Assembly: GCA_963745765.1 (NCBI GenBank)
Contig: CAVUYQ010000015.1
Span: 186,001 to 250,000 of the forward strand
DNA: 64,000 nucleotides
Reading direction: 5' to 3'
Source of the DNA: Ww85 sp963745765
Lineage (GTDB): Bacteria; Desulfobacterota; Desulfobulbia; Desulfobulbales; Desulfocapsaceae
Made by a program: the position numbers and the translations under genes. The notes under the pieces were generated by a model. The model saw only the letters and a program-made list of their open reading frames with translations. It had not been told where the DNA came from and did no database searches. Shown piece by piece: positions 26,920 through 34,741 of the stretch; within the stretch, counting starts at the first letter, position 1; each line of letters begins with the position of its first letter.

Positions 26920-27456
26920 CTATTTTACCTCTGCCACCGGATATTTTGCGCCCTTCCAGGCAAAGATTCCTCCCGGATAGCGATAAACGTTTTTATAGCC
27001 GAGCTTGACGGCCCAGGCGGCACCGTTGTGGCTGCGGGTGCATTTGACGAAACCGCAGTAGATCACGATTGCTTTGTCTGTATCATTGCCCAGCAGTTTC
27101 TTGAAATCTTCCACGGTCTTGCCGTCGGTTTCCTTGGTGTCCCATTCCTTCATGTCCGGTATGGGGAACAGAAATTGGACCGCGCCGGGCACATGCTGCT
27201 TTTTGTAGCTGTCCTCATAGGGCATGGTATCGACGATCAACACGTCTTTGCCTGAGTCGACCCATTTTTTGAGTTCTTCGGTGGTCACCACATCGTAACC
27301 GCCACGCTGAACTTCACGGACCAGTTTGACCGCGTCCGTTTCCTTCTCCACTTCCTTTTCAAACTTGTTATCCAGAAAGGCCCCGGCAGGAGCGGTCATC
27401 CCGGCCACCAGTCCGGCGACCATAAGCATTTTCAACACGGATTTACCCATACGCAT
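26920..27456 (-). CDS. Exported rhodanese-like sulfurtransferase
   Basis: A 178-residue protein with a signal peptide (MGKSVLKMLMVAGLVAG..APAGA). The rhodanese domain has VLIVDTMPYEDSYKKQHVPG at about residues 70-90 and the active-site loop YCGFVKCTRSHNGAAWAVKL at about 133-150; two Cys flank the loop, the second in the usual catalytic position. It may act on persulfide or selenide in the periplasm. It overlaps the upstream MauE-like gene by 14 bases, so both are coupled. Confidence 0.85.
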   Translation of the reverse strand: MRMGKSVLKMLMVAGLVAGMTAPAGAFLDNKFEKEVEKETDAVKLVREVQRGGYDVVTTEELKKWVDSGKDVLIVDTMPYEDSYKKQHVPGAVQFLFPIPDMKEWDTKETDGKTVEDFKKLLGNDTDKAIVIYCGFVKCTRSHNGAAWAVKLGYKNVYRYPGGIFAWKGAKYPVAEVK

Positions 27457-27940
27457 CTTCTTTTCTCCTTTTACTTAATAGGTGATTCGTTATAACCATG
27501 ACGCCGGCCGGCCGTATGGCACGATAGTGGCGCCAACCATATATAAAAATGACTCCGGCCAGCATGGCTAGATCCCGAAACAGAGACAGCCTCAGACCGT
27601 GAAACGCCTCGGCCTCCGGATCTTCCGAGCCGAAGCAGCCGCAGTCCACATCCAGTCCCATCCAGATACCGTAACCAAGCACCACTATAAAAAGCAGCAG
27701 CAGGCCGGTAATCAGTGCCAGGCTTCCACGGATATCGAACAGCAGGCCACTACCGGCTATCACCTCCAGCAGCGGCAACCCAATCGCCACCGGCATGAGC
27801 AGCCCCTCGGGGACGATACCGTAGGCCTCAATCAAGACGGCGAAGATTTCCGGCTCCAGCAACTTGATGCCGCCGGCATAGATGAATATAAAGCCCAGCG
27901 TCCATCGGCAGAGCCTGTATAGACGGTCCATCGTTTTCAT
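27443..27940 (-). CDS. MauE/DoxX-family membrane redox protein
   Basis: A 165-residue protein with four hydrophobic helices (LYRLCRWTLGFIFIYAGGIK, LLMPVAIGLPLLEVIAGSGL, ALITGLLLLFIVVLGYGI and LRLSLFRDLAMLAGVIFIYG). The conserved MauE-type CGCFG motif appears as DCGCFGSED between helices 3 and 4. Such proteins are thought to shuttle electrons or handle disulfides across the membrane with partners such as thioredoxin-like or rhodanese proteins (family knowledge). It is the first intact gene of the leftward selenium/redox operon and its start overlaps the stop of an activase fragment as ATGA. Confidence 0.85.
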   Translation of the reverse strand: MKTMDRLYRLCRWTLGFIFIYAGGIKLLEPEIFAVLIEAYGIVPEGLLMPVAIGLPLLEVIAGSGLLFDIRGSLALITGLLLLFIVVLGYGIWMGLDVDCGCFGSEDPEAEAFHGLRLSLFRDLAMLAGVIFIYGWRHYRAIRPAGVMVITNHLLSKRRKEDAYG

Positions 27941-28059
27941 CGGACTAAGGTGTTTTCAAGTTCCGTTGCCAAAAGCGCAGCCCCAAATGCGCCAATAAAT
28001 TGCCGGTTATCAGGGATCAACACCCTGCGGCCCAGTTCTTCAGCAAGAAAAGTAGTCAT
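27937..28059 (-). pseudogene. C-terminal fragment of an acyl-CoA dehydratase activase (BadF/HgdC-like ATPase)
   Basis: A 40-codon frame reads LAEELGRRVLIPDNRQFIGA followed by FGAALLATELE and stops within the MauE gene start (ATGA). This is the standard C-terminus of CoA-substrate-specific enzyme activases (BadF/BcrA/HgdC), which use ATP to reduce acyl-CoA dehydratases. No other part of the protein is readable upstream (28060-28260), where translation gives no continuous similarity. It is a truncated remnant, perhaps once part of the operon that now begins with MauE. Confidence 0.6.
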
Positions 28060-28558
28060 GCAGGGTTTTTTGGGTCACATTGCCGATGCAGCAATGGCCT
28101 GTAACCATTTCGGAAGGCAAACCGAGATGATGCCTTTTCCCAAATGTATTTATGTCCGGGAGTGCTCGGATGGGCTCGCGTGGTTGCAAAGACAACGGGC
28201 GGCCCAGGGACGATTAGGTGATATCAGGTTGGACATGGTTTTGGCTCACGGCTTCGTCTAACAAACCCGGTTAGAAGGATAAACCCCCGTCAGGTAAAGC
28301 CAAAATCATGGATCATGAAAGCCCTCGTAACAGGTAAAGATTGGATTTAATCAAATAACATAGCTGGAATTAATATGTCAAACAGGAAGCTTTGATGCAT
28401 AAAACGCCTTTTATCGGAAATTCCAATGCATAAGCATATTTTCATACAGCCACCCGTCCTCCTTTGACACTTTGCAGCTCTCTCCGGCAGGTATTCCTGA
28501 GAGAAAGATCATAACTGCTCAAAGAGAGAATATTGATGGGCCGTTCACAGCGTCTGAT
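28060..28558. other. Gene-free stretch
   Basis: About 500 bases without a convincing coding frame on either strand. A rightward frame through 27950-28261 is the complement of the activase remnant and has no domain of its own. Confidence 0.5.
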
Positions 28559-28603
28559 GCCTGGGTTAAACGGGAATTGCTTTAGACCGGGTTGATTGAT
28601 TGG
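28559..28603 (+). repeat. Direct repeat, left copy
   Basis: GGGTTAAACGGGAATTGCTT followed by TAGACCGGGTTGATTGATTGG. A near-identical copy (about 6 mismatches over 45) lies at 29503-29547, just past the ppk1 stop. The pair flanks the TPR-like gene and a MITE-like repeat. Confidence 0.65.
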
Positions 28604-29238
28604 CTGAATATGAGAAACACAGGTCTGAAGCTGACTTGCGTTTTCTCTGGGAAAAGATATGTGGTTTTTCATTTGATAAGGCAGAATATTCAGATAAGCT
28701 TCGTCGAAATTTGATCCGGCTTCTTCTCGATGGTTTTGACGGTATAGAGACATACTATCATCCCCCTGATCTGTGCTGCGGCTATCTTAACCTGCAGCTC
28801 GGTAATTTCGCCGCGGCCGAAACCTGCTTACGAGCTCTCATCGACCACCTGCCGGATAATGGCCTGCTCCACCTCTATCTCGGTGAGGCCCTCTACTTGC
28901 AAGGGAAGAAGGAAGTTTCCGGTCCTGCCTACATCAGGGCGTTGCTCTTGATGCCTAACGAGACAATGGCGAGAGTAATATCCCATAAGGCTCTGACCGA
29001 TATTATTAATGAATACGGACCATCCCTGGCACCAATCTATGGTTTTTTCCAGGGCTTACTTCCACTTGTCGAACACAACACCTTGTCGGATACCAAGGTG
29101 ACAAGAATATATCAAGCATTGAGAAGAGCGGAACAGTCAAGGCGAAAGGGGGATCATTTCGAGATGATCGCTGCACGGAAAGTGCTGAAAGATCTCTCCT
29201 GTGAGATTTTTCAGCACTATCTGGAGATGCTGGAATGA
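28600..29238 (+). CDS. TPR-like helical protein, unknown role
   Basis: A 212-residue protein. The middle reads DLCCGYLNLQLGNFAAAETC, LRALIDHLPDNGLLHLYLGE and ALYLQGKKEVSGPAYIRALL, fitting two to three tetratricopeptide-type helical hairpins. The likely start is a TTG at 28600 (GCTGAATATGAG follows), with the first ATG being out of frame. The gene lies between direct repeats and is not in an operon with recognisable genes. TPR proteins usually mediate protein contacts, and nothing more specific can be said. Confidence 0.6.
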   Translation: MAEYEKHRSEADLRFLWEKICGFSFDKAEYSDKLRRNLIRLLLDGFDGIETYYHPPDLCCGYLNLQLGNFAAAETCLRALIDHLPDNGLLHLYLGEALYLQGKKEVSGPAYIRALLLMPNETMARVISHKALTDIINEYGPSLAPIYGFFQGLLPLVEHNTLSDTKVTRIYQALRRAEQSRRKGDHFEMIAARKVLKDLSCEIFQHYLEMLE

Positions 29239-29322
29239 GGAAACGTTGAAACGTTCAACATTTATATGAAATGAACCATTTATACGTTCCCCGTGTGTCA
29301 GAATAGATGTCACCTCTTTAAC

Positions 29323-29467
29323 TAGTGTCTGTCCATAAATGGCCATTTTACCCTAACTCTTCGTTGCTCTCAAAATTTAATCCGCGGAATATCGTCTAAA
29401 TGCCTGTGGTTAAATTTATCGAGCGCCTCGATTTAGAACAAAAAATCTCATTTATGGACAGACACTA
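29323..29467. repeat. 145-bp MITE-like repeat with 18-bp terminal inverted repeats
   Basis: Perfect inverted ends: TAGTGTCTGTCCATAAAT at 29323-29340 and its reverse complement at 29450-29467. The interior (CTCTTCGTTGCTCTCAAAAT, TTAATCCGCGGAATATCGTC, ATGCCTGTGGTTAAATTT) is clearly related to the interiors of the repeats at 54141-54281 and 57842-58010, although their ends differ. No coding capacity. Confidence 0.75.
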
Positions 29468-29502
29468 ACTAATCACAACCTCCTGTTGCTAGCGATCACA
29501 AG

Positions 29503-29547
29503 TGCTTGGGTTAAACGGGAATCGCTTTATCCGGGTTGTTTGATGGG
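29503..29547 (+). repeat. Direct repeat, right copy
   Basis: GGGTTAAACGGGAATCGCTT then TATCCGGGTTGTTTGATGGG, matching the copy at 28559-28603. It ends two bases before the ppk1 stop codon on the opposite strand, so it may come from the ppk1 downstream region (for example its terminator area). Confidence 0.65.
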
Positions 29548-29548
29548 G

Positions 29549-31714
29549 TTAGTTTCTCTTGCGGGAACTTTTCTTTCTCGTTTTTTTCAGCTTTTTCTTT
29601 TTTACCGGTGAGGATACCGCCAGCCGGCGTTCGGCCAGATCGATCAGTATCTCCTGCACGGTGCGTGGATCATCGTTTTCTCCGGGGCGGCGTTTTACAT
29701 AGGTTCCGTCCGGCTGCATATCCCAGACACTGCGCCTGTTCTTTAGCTGCACATCGAGGATTTCGCGCAATTTGGTCTGCAATCCCTTGTCCTCAACCGG
29801 CGTGACGACTTCTACACGCGACTCGAGATTTCGTTTCATCAGGTCCGCCGAACCGATGAAATATTCCTCTTCACCGCCGTTTTTAAAATAATAGATGCGG
29901 GAGTGCTCAAGAAATCTGCCGACAATGGAGATAACCGATATATTCTCTGACAGCCCCTTTATCCCCGGTTTTAATTGACAGCTGTCCCGAATGATGAGAT
30001 CAATGTGTACCCCGGCCTGCGAGGCCAGATAGAGGGCTCTGGTTATATCCTTGTCCTCCAGGGCGTTGCTTTTAAACTGGATCAGGCCCGGATTTTCCGG
30101 GCTGTGCCGGCTTATCTCACGTTCGATCTTCTGCAGCAGGGCTTTCTTGAGCATGTTGGGTGATGGCAGGATCTTCTGATATTTGCGCAGCGGCGAGTAG
30201 CCGGTGGTCAGGTAGTTGAATATTTCAGTCAGATCCTCACAGATGGCTGGATCATTGGTGAGCAGGCCGAGATCACTGTACTGTCGGGCGGTCCCGGCAT
30301 GATAATTGCCGGTGCCGATATGCGCATAGCGCGCCAGGCCGTTATAATCACGCCGGACCACAAAGATTACCTTGCTGTGTGTTTTCAGGCCGACGACCCC
30401 GTAGGTCACATGGATACCGGCTTCTTCAAGCGCCTCGGCCCACTTGATATTGGCAAACTCATCAAAACGCGCCATCAGCTCGACCACCACGGCAACCTGT
30501 TTGCCGTTCTGCGCGGCATCGAGCAGATACTGGATAATGCGCGAGTCCGAGCTGGTGCGGTACAGGGTCATTTTAATGACAAGAACCTTGGGGTCGGTAC
30601 TTGCTTCCTTGAGAAACCGTTCAACCGAGGTATCAAACGATTCATAGGGATGCTGGAGCAGGACTGATTTCTGTTTGCGCAGGATATGAAAAATATTGGG
30701 TTCATCAATCAGCAGTTGCGGGTGGTCGCAGGGGTGGTGAACCGGGTAGTGCAGATGGGCCCGGTCAATCGTGCAGAGCTCCATCAAATCCCTCTTGGCC
30801 AGGATCCCGGGAGCATCGAAGACGTCCTGCTGTTCGTCGATGCCGAGCTCGGCGGCCAGCATACCGCGATGATTGTCGGTCATTCCCGCACCTGTCTGGA
30901 GACGGACGATATCGGCAAATTTCCGGTCACGCAGAGCCGATTCGATCATGGCCAGCAGATCATTGGCCTGTTCTCCGCGGCTGTCGGTATTGGCATTGCG
31001 GGTGACACGGAAGTACTCATAACTGTGGATCGTCAAACCGGGAAAGATATGATTGAGGTTATTGGCGATCAGATCCTCGAAGGTGATATAGAGATGTTTC
31101 TGCCCGACCTTGATAAAACGCGGTACGCCCACACCGAGCGGAACCTTGATGCGATTTAGAAGCTGGTGTTCTGAGCCGGGCTTGCTGATGGTAACCAGCA
31201 GATTGAGCGACAGGTTGGAAATGAACGGAAAAGGGTGTGCCGGGTCGAGGCCCTGCGGTGTCAGGAGCGGGTATATTTCCCGAACGAAAAAGGTATCCAT
31301 TTCCTTCTTCTGCTGGGGGGTGAGCTCTTCGTAGCTGCGGAAGAAGATACCTTCATTTTCCAGCAGCTCACGCAGCTGCCTTTCGATCACCCGCTGTTCA
31401 ACGAGGATTTCCTGGGCTATTTTATAGCTTGCGTCAATCTGCTCCTGCGGGAGCATGCCATCGACGGTGAGCTTTCTTACTCCGGCACCGACCTGTTGCT
31501 TCAGTCCGCCGATACGCTTCATGAAGAACTCATCGAGATTTGAGCCGACGACGGCAACAAAGAAAACCCGCTCAAGCAGAGGAACCAGATCATCAAGAGC
31601 CTCATGCAGAACCCGTTTGTTAAAGCTGAGCCAGGTCAGTTCACGGTTGAGGTACCATTGGGAACTGTTCAGATCAAATACTGGTTTTGAGTTCTGGACT
31701 CTTTTTGTGGCCAT
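29549..31714 (-). CDS. ppk1: Polyphosphate kinase 1
   Basis: A 721-residue protein of normal length. The N-terminal domain starts with WYLNRELTWLSFNKRVLHEA; the PLD-like catalytic part has VGLKTHSKVIFVVRR and ARYAHIGTGNYHAGTARQYS (first catalytic His, autophosphorylated), and VGRFLEHSRIYYFKNG with the second catalytic His. It reversibly makes polyphosphate from ATP and is membrane-associated. The C-terminus is an unusually basic tail (SPVKKKKLKKTRKKSSRKRN), perhaps for binding polyphosphate. It is a single gene, in the opposite direction to the TPR-like gene. Confidence 0.95.
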   Translation of the reverse strand: MATKRVQNSKPVFDLNSSQWYLNRELTWLSFNKRVLHEALDDLVPLLERVFFVAVVGSNLDEFFMKRIGGLKQQVGAGVRKLTVDGMLPQEQIDASYKIAQEILVEQRVIERQLRELLENEGIFFRSYEELTPQQKKEMDTFFVREIYPLLTPQGLDPAHPFPFISNLSLNLLVTISKPGSEHQLLNRIKVPLGVGVPRFIKVGQKHLYITFEDLIANNLNHIFPGLTIHSYEYFRVTRNANTDSRGEQANDLLAMIESALRDRKFADIVRLQTGAGMTDNHRGMLAAELGIDEQQDVFDAPGILAKRDLMELCTIDRAHLHYPVHHPCDHPQLLIDEPNIFHILRKQKSVLLQHPYESFDTSVERFLKEASTDPKVLVIKMTLYRTSSDSRIIQYLLDAAQNGKQVAVVVELMARFDEFANIKWAEALEEAGIHVTYGVVGLKTHSKVIFVVRRDYNGLARYAHIGTGNYHAGTARQYSDLGLLTNDPAICEDLTEIFNYLTTGYSPLRKYQKILPSPNMLKKALLQKIEREISRHSPENPGLIQFKSNALEDKDITRALYLASQAGVHIDLIIRDSCQLKPGIKGLSENISVISIVGRFLEHSRIYYFKNGGEEEYFIGSADLMKRNLESRVEVVTPVEDKGLQTKLREILDVQLKNRRSVWDMQPDGTYVKRRPGENDDPRTVQEILIDLAERRLAVSSPVKKKKLKKTRKKSSRKRN

Positions 31715-31894
31715 TGGCTCTCTCTTTGTCAGAAATTTGTCTATCTATTGAATAGTCTTAAAATTAAGGAATTATTGCCTGATAATCAAGTCGGGTGATT
31801 GTCAGGCAAAGATAAACGGTCCCGGTGACAGTGGTGTATGAGCTTCAGCTGGTTGTTTCGCCTTTCGAAATTGGGGAAAAATAAGTTTTTGTAA

Positions 31895-34207
31895 TTACTT
31901 GTTTTTCCCAAGGATCCTTAATAGCTCTAGGGCATCCGGGTGGTCGGGGTGTTTCTGAAGCGTCTGTTCGGCAAGTTTTCTGGCTTTGGTGGTGTCTCGA
32001 AAATTCAAATAAAGATTGGCAAGCGTTTGGAAATATTCACGATTTTCTGGTTCTACTGCCAGTGATTTCAGCAGTGCCTGCTCAGCCTCCTGCCAGCGCT
32101 GCAGTTTCATGAGTGCCAGTGCCTGATTGTATCTGATCCGGGAATAGTTCGGCATACCGTCTGCAGCCTTGCCAAGGTAATGGGCCGCTTCTGAATAATT
32201 CTGCATTTCGGCCAGGAGGAGTCCCAATGAGTAGGCAACTTCATAGAGCTGTTCGTTGGTTTCCAGCACCTCTCGCATCAGTCCCGCAGCTTTATCGTTT
32301 TGGCCGGTGCGATTGTACAGCATGGCCAGATTGACTTTTGCCGGATAAAACTGATCGTCGATCGCAATTGCCTGCAGATAATAGGTTTCAGCTTCCTTTT
32401 CAGCCCCCCTGGCCGCGGCAAGATTGCCAAGATTATAACGTTGCGGGGCAAAATCAGCGTTATAGAGCATGGCCTGCCGGTATTCCTCGATTCCTGTTCT
32501 GAAGGCTTCGACATCTTCCGGCCGCAGGGAACTTTCAGGAATTGCAGCAAGGGCCATGGCCGCCTCCATTCGAACGGCTTTTACCTGGTCGTAGAGTTTT
32601 GGCGCGATTAACCGCAACGTGGTTTGTTGGTCAAGGTACGCAAGGTTGTGGATGGCGGTGTAGCGAATCAGGGCGTCATCATCCTGCAGGGCCCGGGTGA
32701 AGGTGGCGGTCGTTTCTCCTGACGGATGGTTTCTCAGCAAAGAGAGTGCCGTAGCCCGGACAATTGCAGGGAGAAGACGGTCTTGAGCCAGCAGGTTGAG
32801 CTTTGCACCTGACTCAGGGCTGCCGGCACGTGCAGCGGCGAAGACTTCTCCGTAATGGGGCTTGCGGGCCTGTCCATACCATTTGCTGTAATTGCTGTTT
32901 ATCCATTCCAGATCTTTGTCATCGTGGCATCCCCTGGTGGAACAACTGTTTGGCGTACCGATTTTCCGGCTCAGATCCGGGCGTGGGATCCGTAGACTGT
33001 GGTCAGGCCGATAATCAATACCCATGTACGTGCGTCCCGGCATATGGCATTTGACACAGAGGTACCCCTCACTCGGTTTGCCTTCATGCTCCCGCTTGTG
33101 AAAGTGATGTGAGATAGAGTCATACGTCTCGGCGCGGTGACATTGCAGGCAGAGTTCGTTGTCTTTCTTGTGCAGCGCAAGGCTGTGGACATCATGACAA
33201 TCGGAGCAGCGCACGCCGTTCTGGTACATTTTTGACTGGGTAAAGGAACCGTAGACATAGACTTCTTCAAGAATCTGTCCGTCCGGATAATAGAGTCCTT
33301 CTTCTAGCAGGGACGGTACCATCTTGTCCAGCAGTTCCCCCTGGTCATGACTATTATTGCCTAGCTGGAATCGTCTCGAATGGCACGGGGCACAGATTGC
33401 TATCTGATCTTTTGTGGTGAGATTATTTGTGCTTACCGCAAGGTTGAAATTTTCAACAGCAGGACGTGCCATGGCCGGATGATCAGCCCAGTTGACATGA
33501 TTTGATCCGGGACCGTGGCAGGCCTCACAACCGACATCTATTTCCTGCCAGCTTGTCTGGTATGATTCCGTATCAATATCAAATCCTTTGATCACCCGGG
33601 TGGAGTGGCATTCAGCACACATGCCGTTCCAGGTCTGGCCGCCCCTGGTCCAGTGCAGCCAGTCAGTCGGACCTTCAACTTCATATGGCGGCAGCCGGTA
33701 CCACGAACCGTTGCGATCGTCCCAGGCGATATTAAGACATTGCAGCCTGCCGCCGGGGAATGGTATCAGGTATTGCTGAAGGGGGTAGACACCGAAGGTA
33801 TAGGTGATCTGAAAGGTATCCAGTTTGCCATCCGGCCCTTGGGTTTCCACGTAAAAGCCGCCATCCCGGCGGAAAAAACGACTAGTGAAATTGTTGTAGG
33901 GGTCGGTGAAGGTGACATTGTTGAAATCTCCGAGAACCGTCTGTTCTGTCGCCACATCCATGGCAAGATCATGGTGTGAACCCTGCCATTTTGCGTAGGA
34001 TTCCCGATGGCAACTGCCGCATTTACTGCTGCCGACAAAATGAAGGTCCTGCTCGACCGGCACGCTGATGGTGTGCTCCGGTCGTACCAGGTAAATGAAC
34101 GGGGTGGCGAGAACGATAAGAGCCGCTGCCAGAGCCCAGCGTTCCCATGGACCTGTTGAACGGGCACTTTTTTTTGCGTCTTCAGCGTGTTGTTGACTCG
34201 CAACCAT
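31895..34207 (-). CDS. Octaheme c-type cytochrome with C-terminal HEAT/TPR repeats
   Basis: About 770 residues. A single N-terminal membrane anchor (WALAAALIVLATPFIYLV) puts the rest outside. Seven CXXCH heme sites are present (CGSCH, CAECH, CEACH, CAPCH, CSDCH, CLQCH, CVKCH) plus one CX4CH (CSTRGCH), giving eight hemes. The C-terminal third (about residues 460-770) has HEAT-like and then five or so TPR hairpins (YNLGNLAAARGAEKEAETYY, SLGLLLAEMQNYSEAAHYLG). Start at 34207 is one base past the Rieske stop (34209), so the three genes of this locus form an operon. It is probably the electron acceptor of the adjacent cytochrome b/Rieske pair. Confidence 0.85.
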   Translation of the reverse strand: MVASQQHAEDAKKSARSTGPWERWALAAALIVLATPFIYLVRPEHTISVPVEQDLHFVGSSKCGSCHRESYAKWQGSHHDLAMDVATEQTVLGDFNNVTFTDPYNNFTSRFFRRDGGFYVETQGPDGKLDTFQITYTFGVYPLQQYLIPFPGGRLQCLNIAWDDRNGSWYRLPPYEVEGPTDWLHWTRGGQTWNGMCAECHSTRVIKGFDIDTESYQTSWQEIDVGCEACHGPGSNHVNWADHPAMARPAVENFNLAVSTNNLTTKDQIAICAPCHSRRFQLGNNSHDQGELLDKMVPSLLEEGLYYPDGQILEEVYVYGSFTQSKMYQNGVRCSDCHDVHSLALHKKDNELCLQCHRAETYDSISHHFHKREHEGKPSEGYLCVKCHMPGRTYMGIDYRPDHSLRIPRPDLSRKIGTPNSCSTRGCHDDKDLEWINSNYSKWYGQARKPHYGEVFAAARAGSPESGAKLNLLAQDRLLPAIVRATALSLLRNHPSGETTATFTRALQDDDALIRYTAIHNLAYLDQQTTLRLIAPKLYDQVKAVRMEAAMALAAIPESSLRPEDVEAFRTGIEEYRQAMLYNADFAPQRYNLGNLAAARGAEKEAETYYLQAIAIDDQFYPAKVNLAMLYNRTGQNDKAAGLMREVLETNEQLYEVAYSLGLLLAEMQNYSEAAHYLGKAADGMPNYSRIRYNQALALMKLQRWQEAEQALLKSLAVEPENREYFQTLANLYLNFRDTTKARKLAEQTLQKHPDHPDALELLRILGKNK

Positions 34208-34208
34208 T

Positions 34209-34727
34209 TTATACTCGCGCCGACTGGGAAGTAGAGAAACTTCCGCGCCTGAGCGGTGCGGAAATATCAACCCTGATTAAACCGTTTTCGATCCTGACGG
34301 GAAAATAATCAAGCGGCCGCGGCGCCGGAGCCGTCAGTACACTTCCGGTCCGGTCAAAAGTTGAGCCATGACAGGGACAGACAAATTTCTGCTCTTTGTC
34401 GTCCCACGGAATTGAACATCCGAGGTGGGTACAGGTGCGGGATAAGGCCAAAAAGCTGCCATCATCAAGGCAGGAAAGATAGAACGAGCCAGCGGTTATG
34501 GCAATGACCTGCCCCGGTTGGTAATCCTGGATCATTCCGGCATCAATCAGCTTCCGGGCCAATCGTTTTTCTTCCCGTTTTCGCCGGCTCTTTAAAAGCG
34601 AGCCGGCAAACCAGACGATTTCGACACAGGCAAGAGCAGCAAGTCCGCCCCAAAGCCAGTTAAGAAAACGTCTACGCTGCGGTTTGTCGACTGTTTTTTC
34701 GTCCTGCACCAGGGATTGACGGCTCAT
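34209..34727 (-). CDS. Rieske iron-sulfur protein
   Basis: About 172 residues from MSRQSLVQDEKTVDK. One N-terminal membrane helix (LWGGLAALACVEIVWFAGSL) is followed by the Rieske domain with both cluster motifs: CTHLGC and CPCHGS. It ends with a serine-rich tail. It sits between cytochrome b and the multiheme cytochrome and is expected to carry the [2Fe-2S] center of a quinol-oxidising complex, passing electrons to the octaheme cytochrome in place of cytochrome c1. An upstream start at 34781 would overlap cytochrome b; 34727 fits a spacing of 15 bases. Confidence 0.9.
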   Translation of the reverse strand: MSRQSLVQDEKTVDKPQRRRFLNWLWGGLAALACVEIVWFAGSLLKSRRKREEKRLARKLIDAGMIQDYQPGQVIAITAGSFYLSCLDDGSFLALSRTCTHLGCSIPWDDKEQKFVCPCHGSTFDRTGSVLTAPAPRPLDYFPVRIENGLIRVDISAPLRRGSFSTSQSARV

Positions 34728-34741
34728 GAGGAATTTCCGGG

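Noticed and set aside
29536..29805. 89-codon rightward frame at the ppk1 end
   Set aside because: Opposite to the ppk1 C-terminus; shadow frame rich in Arg/Pro.
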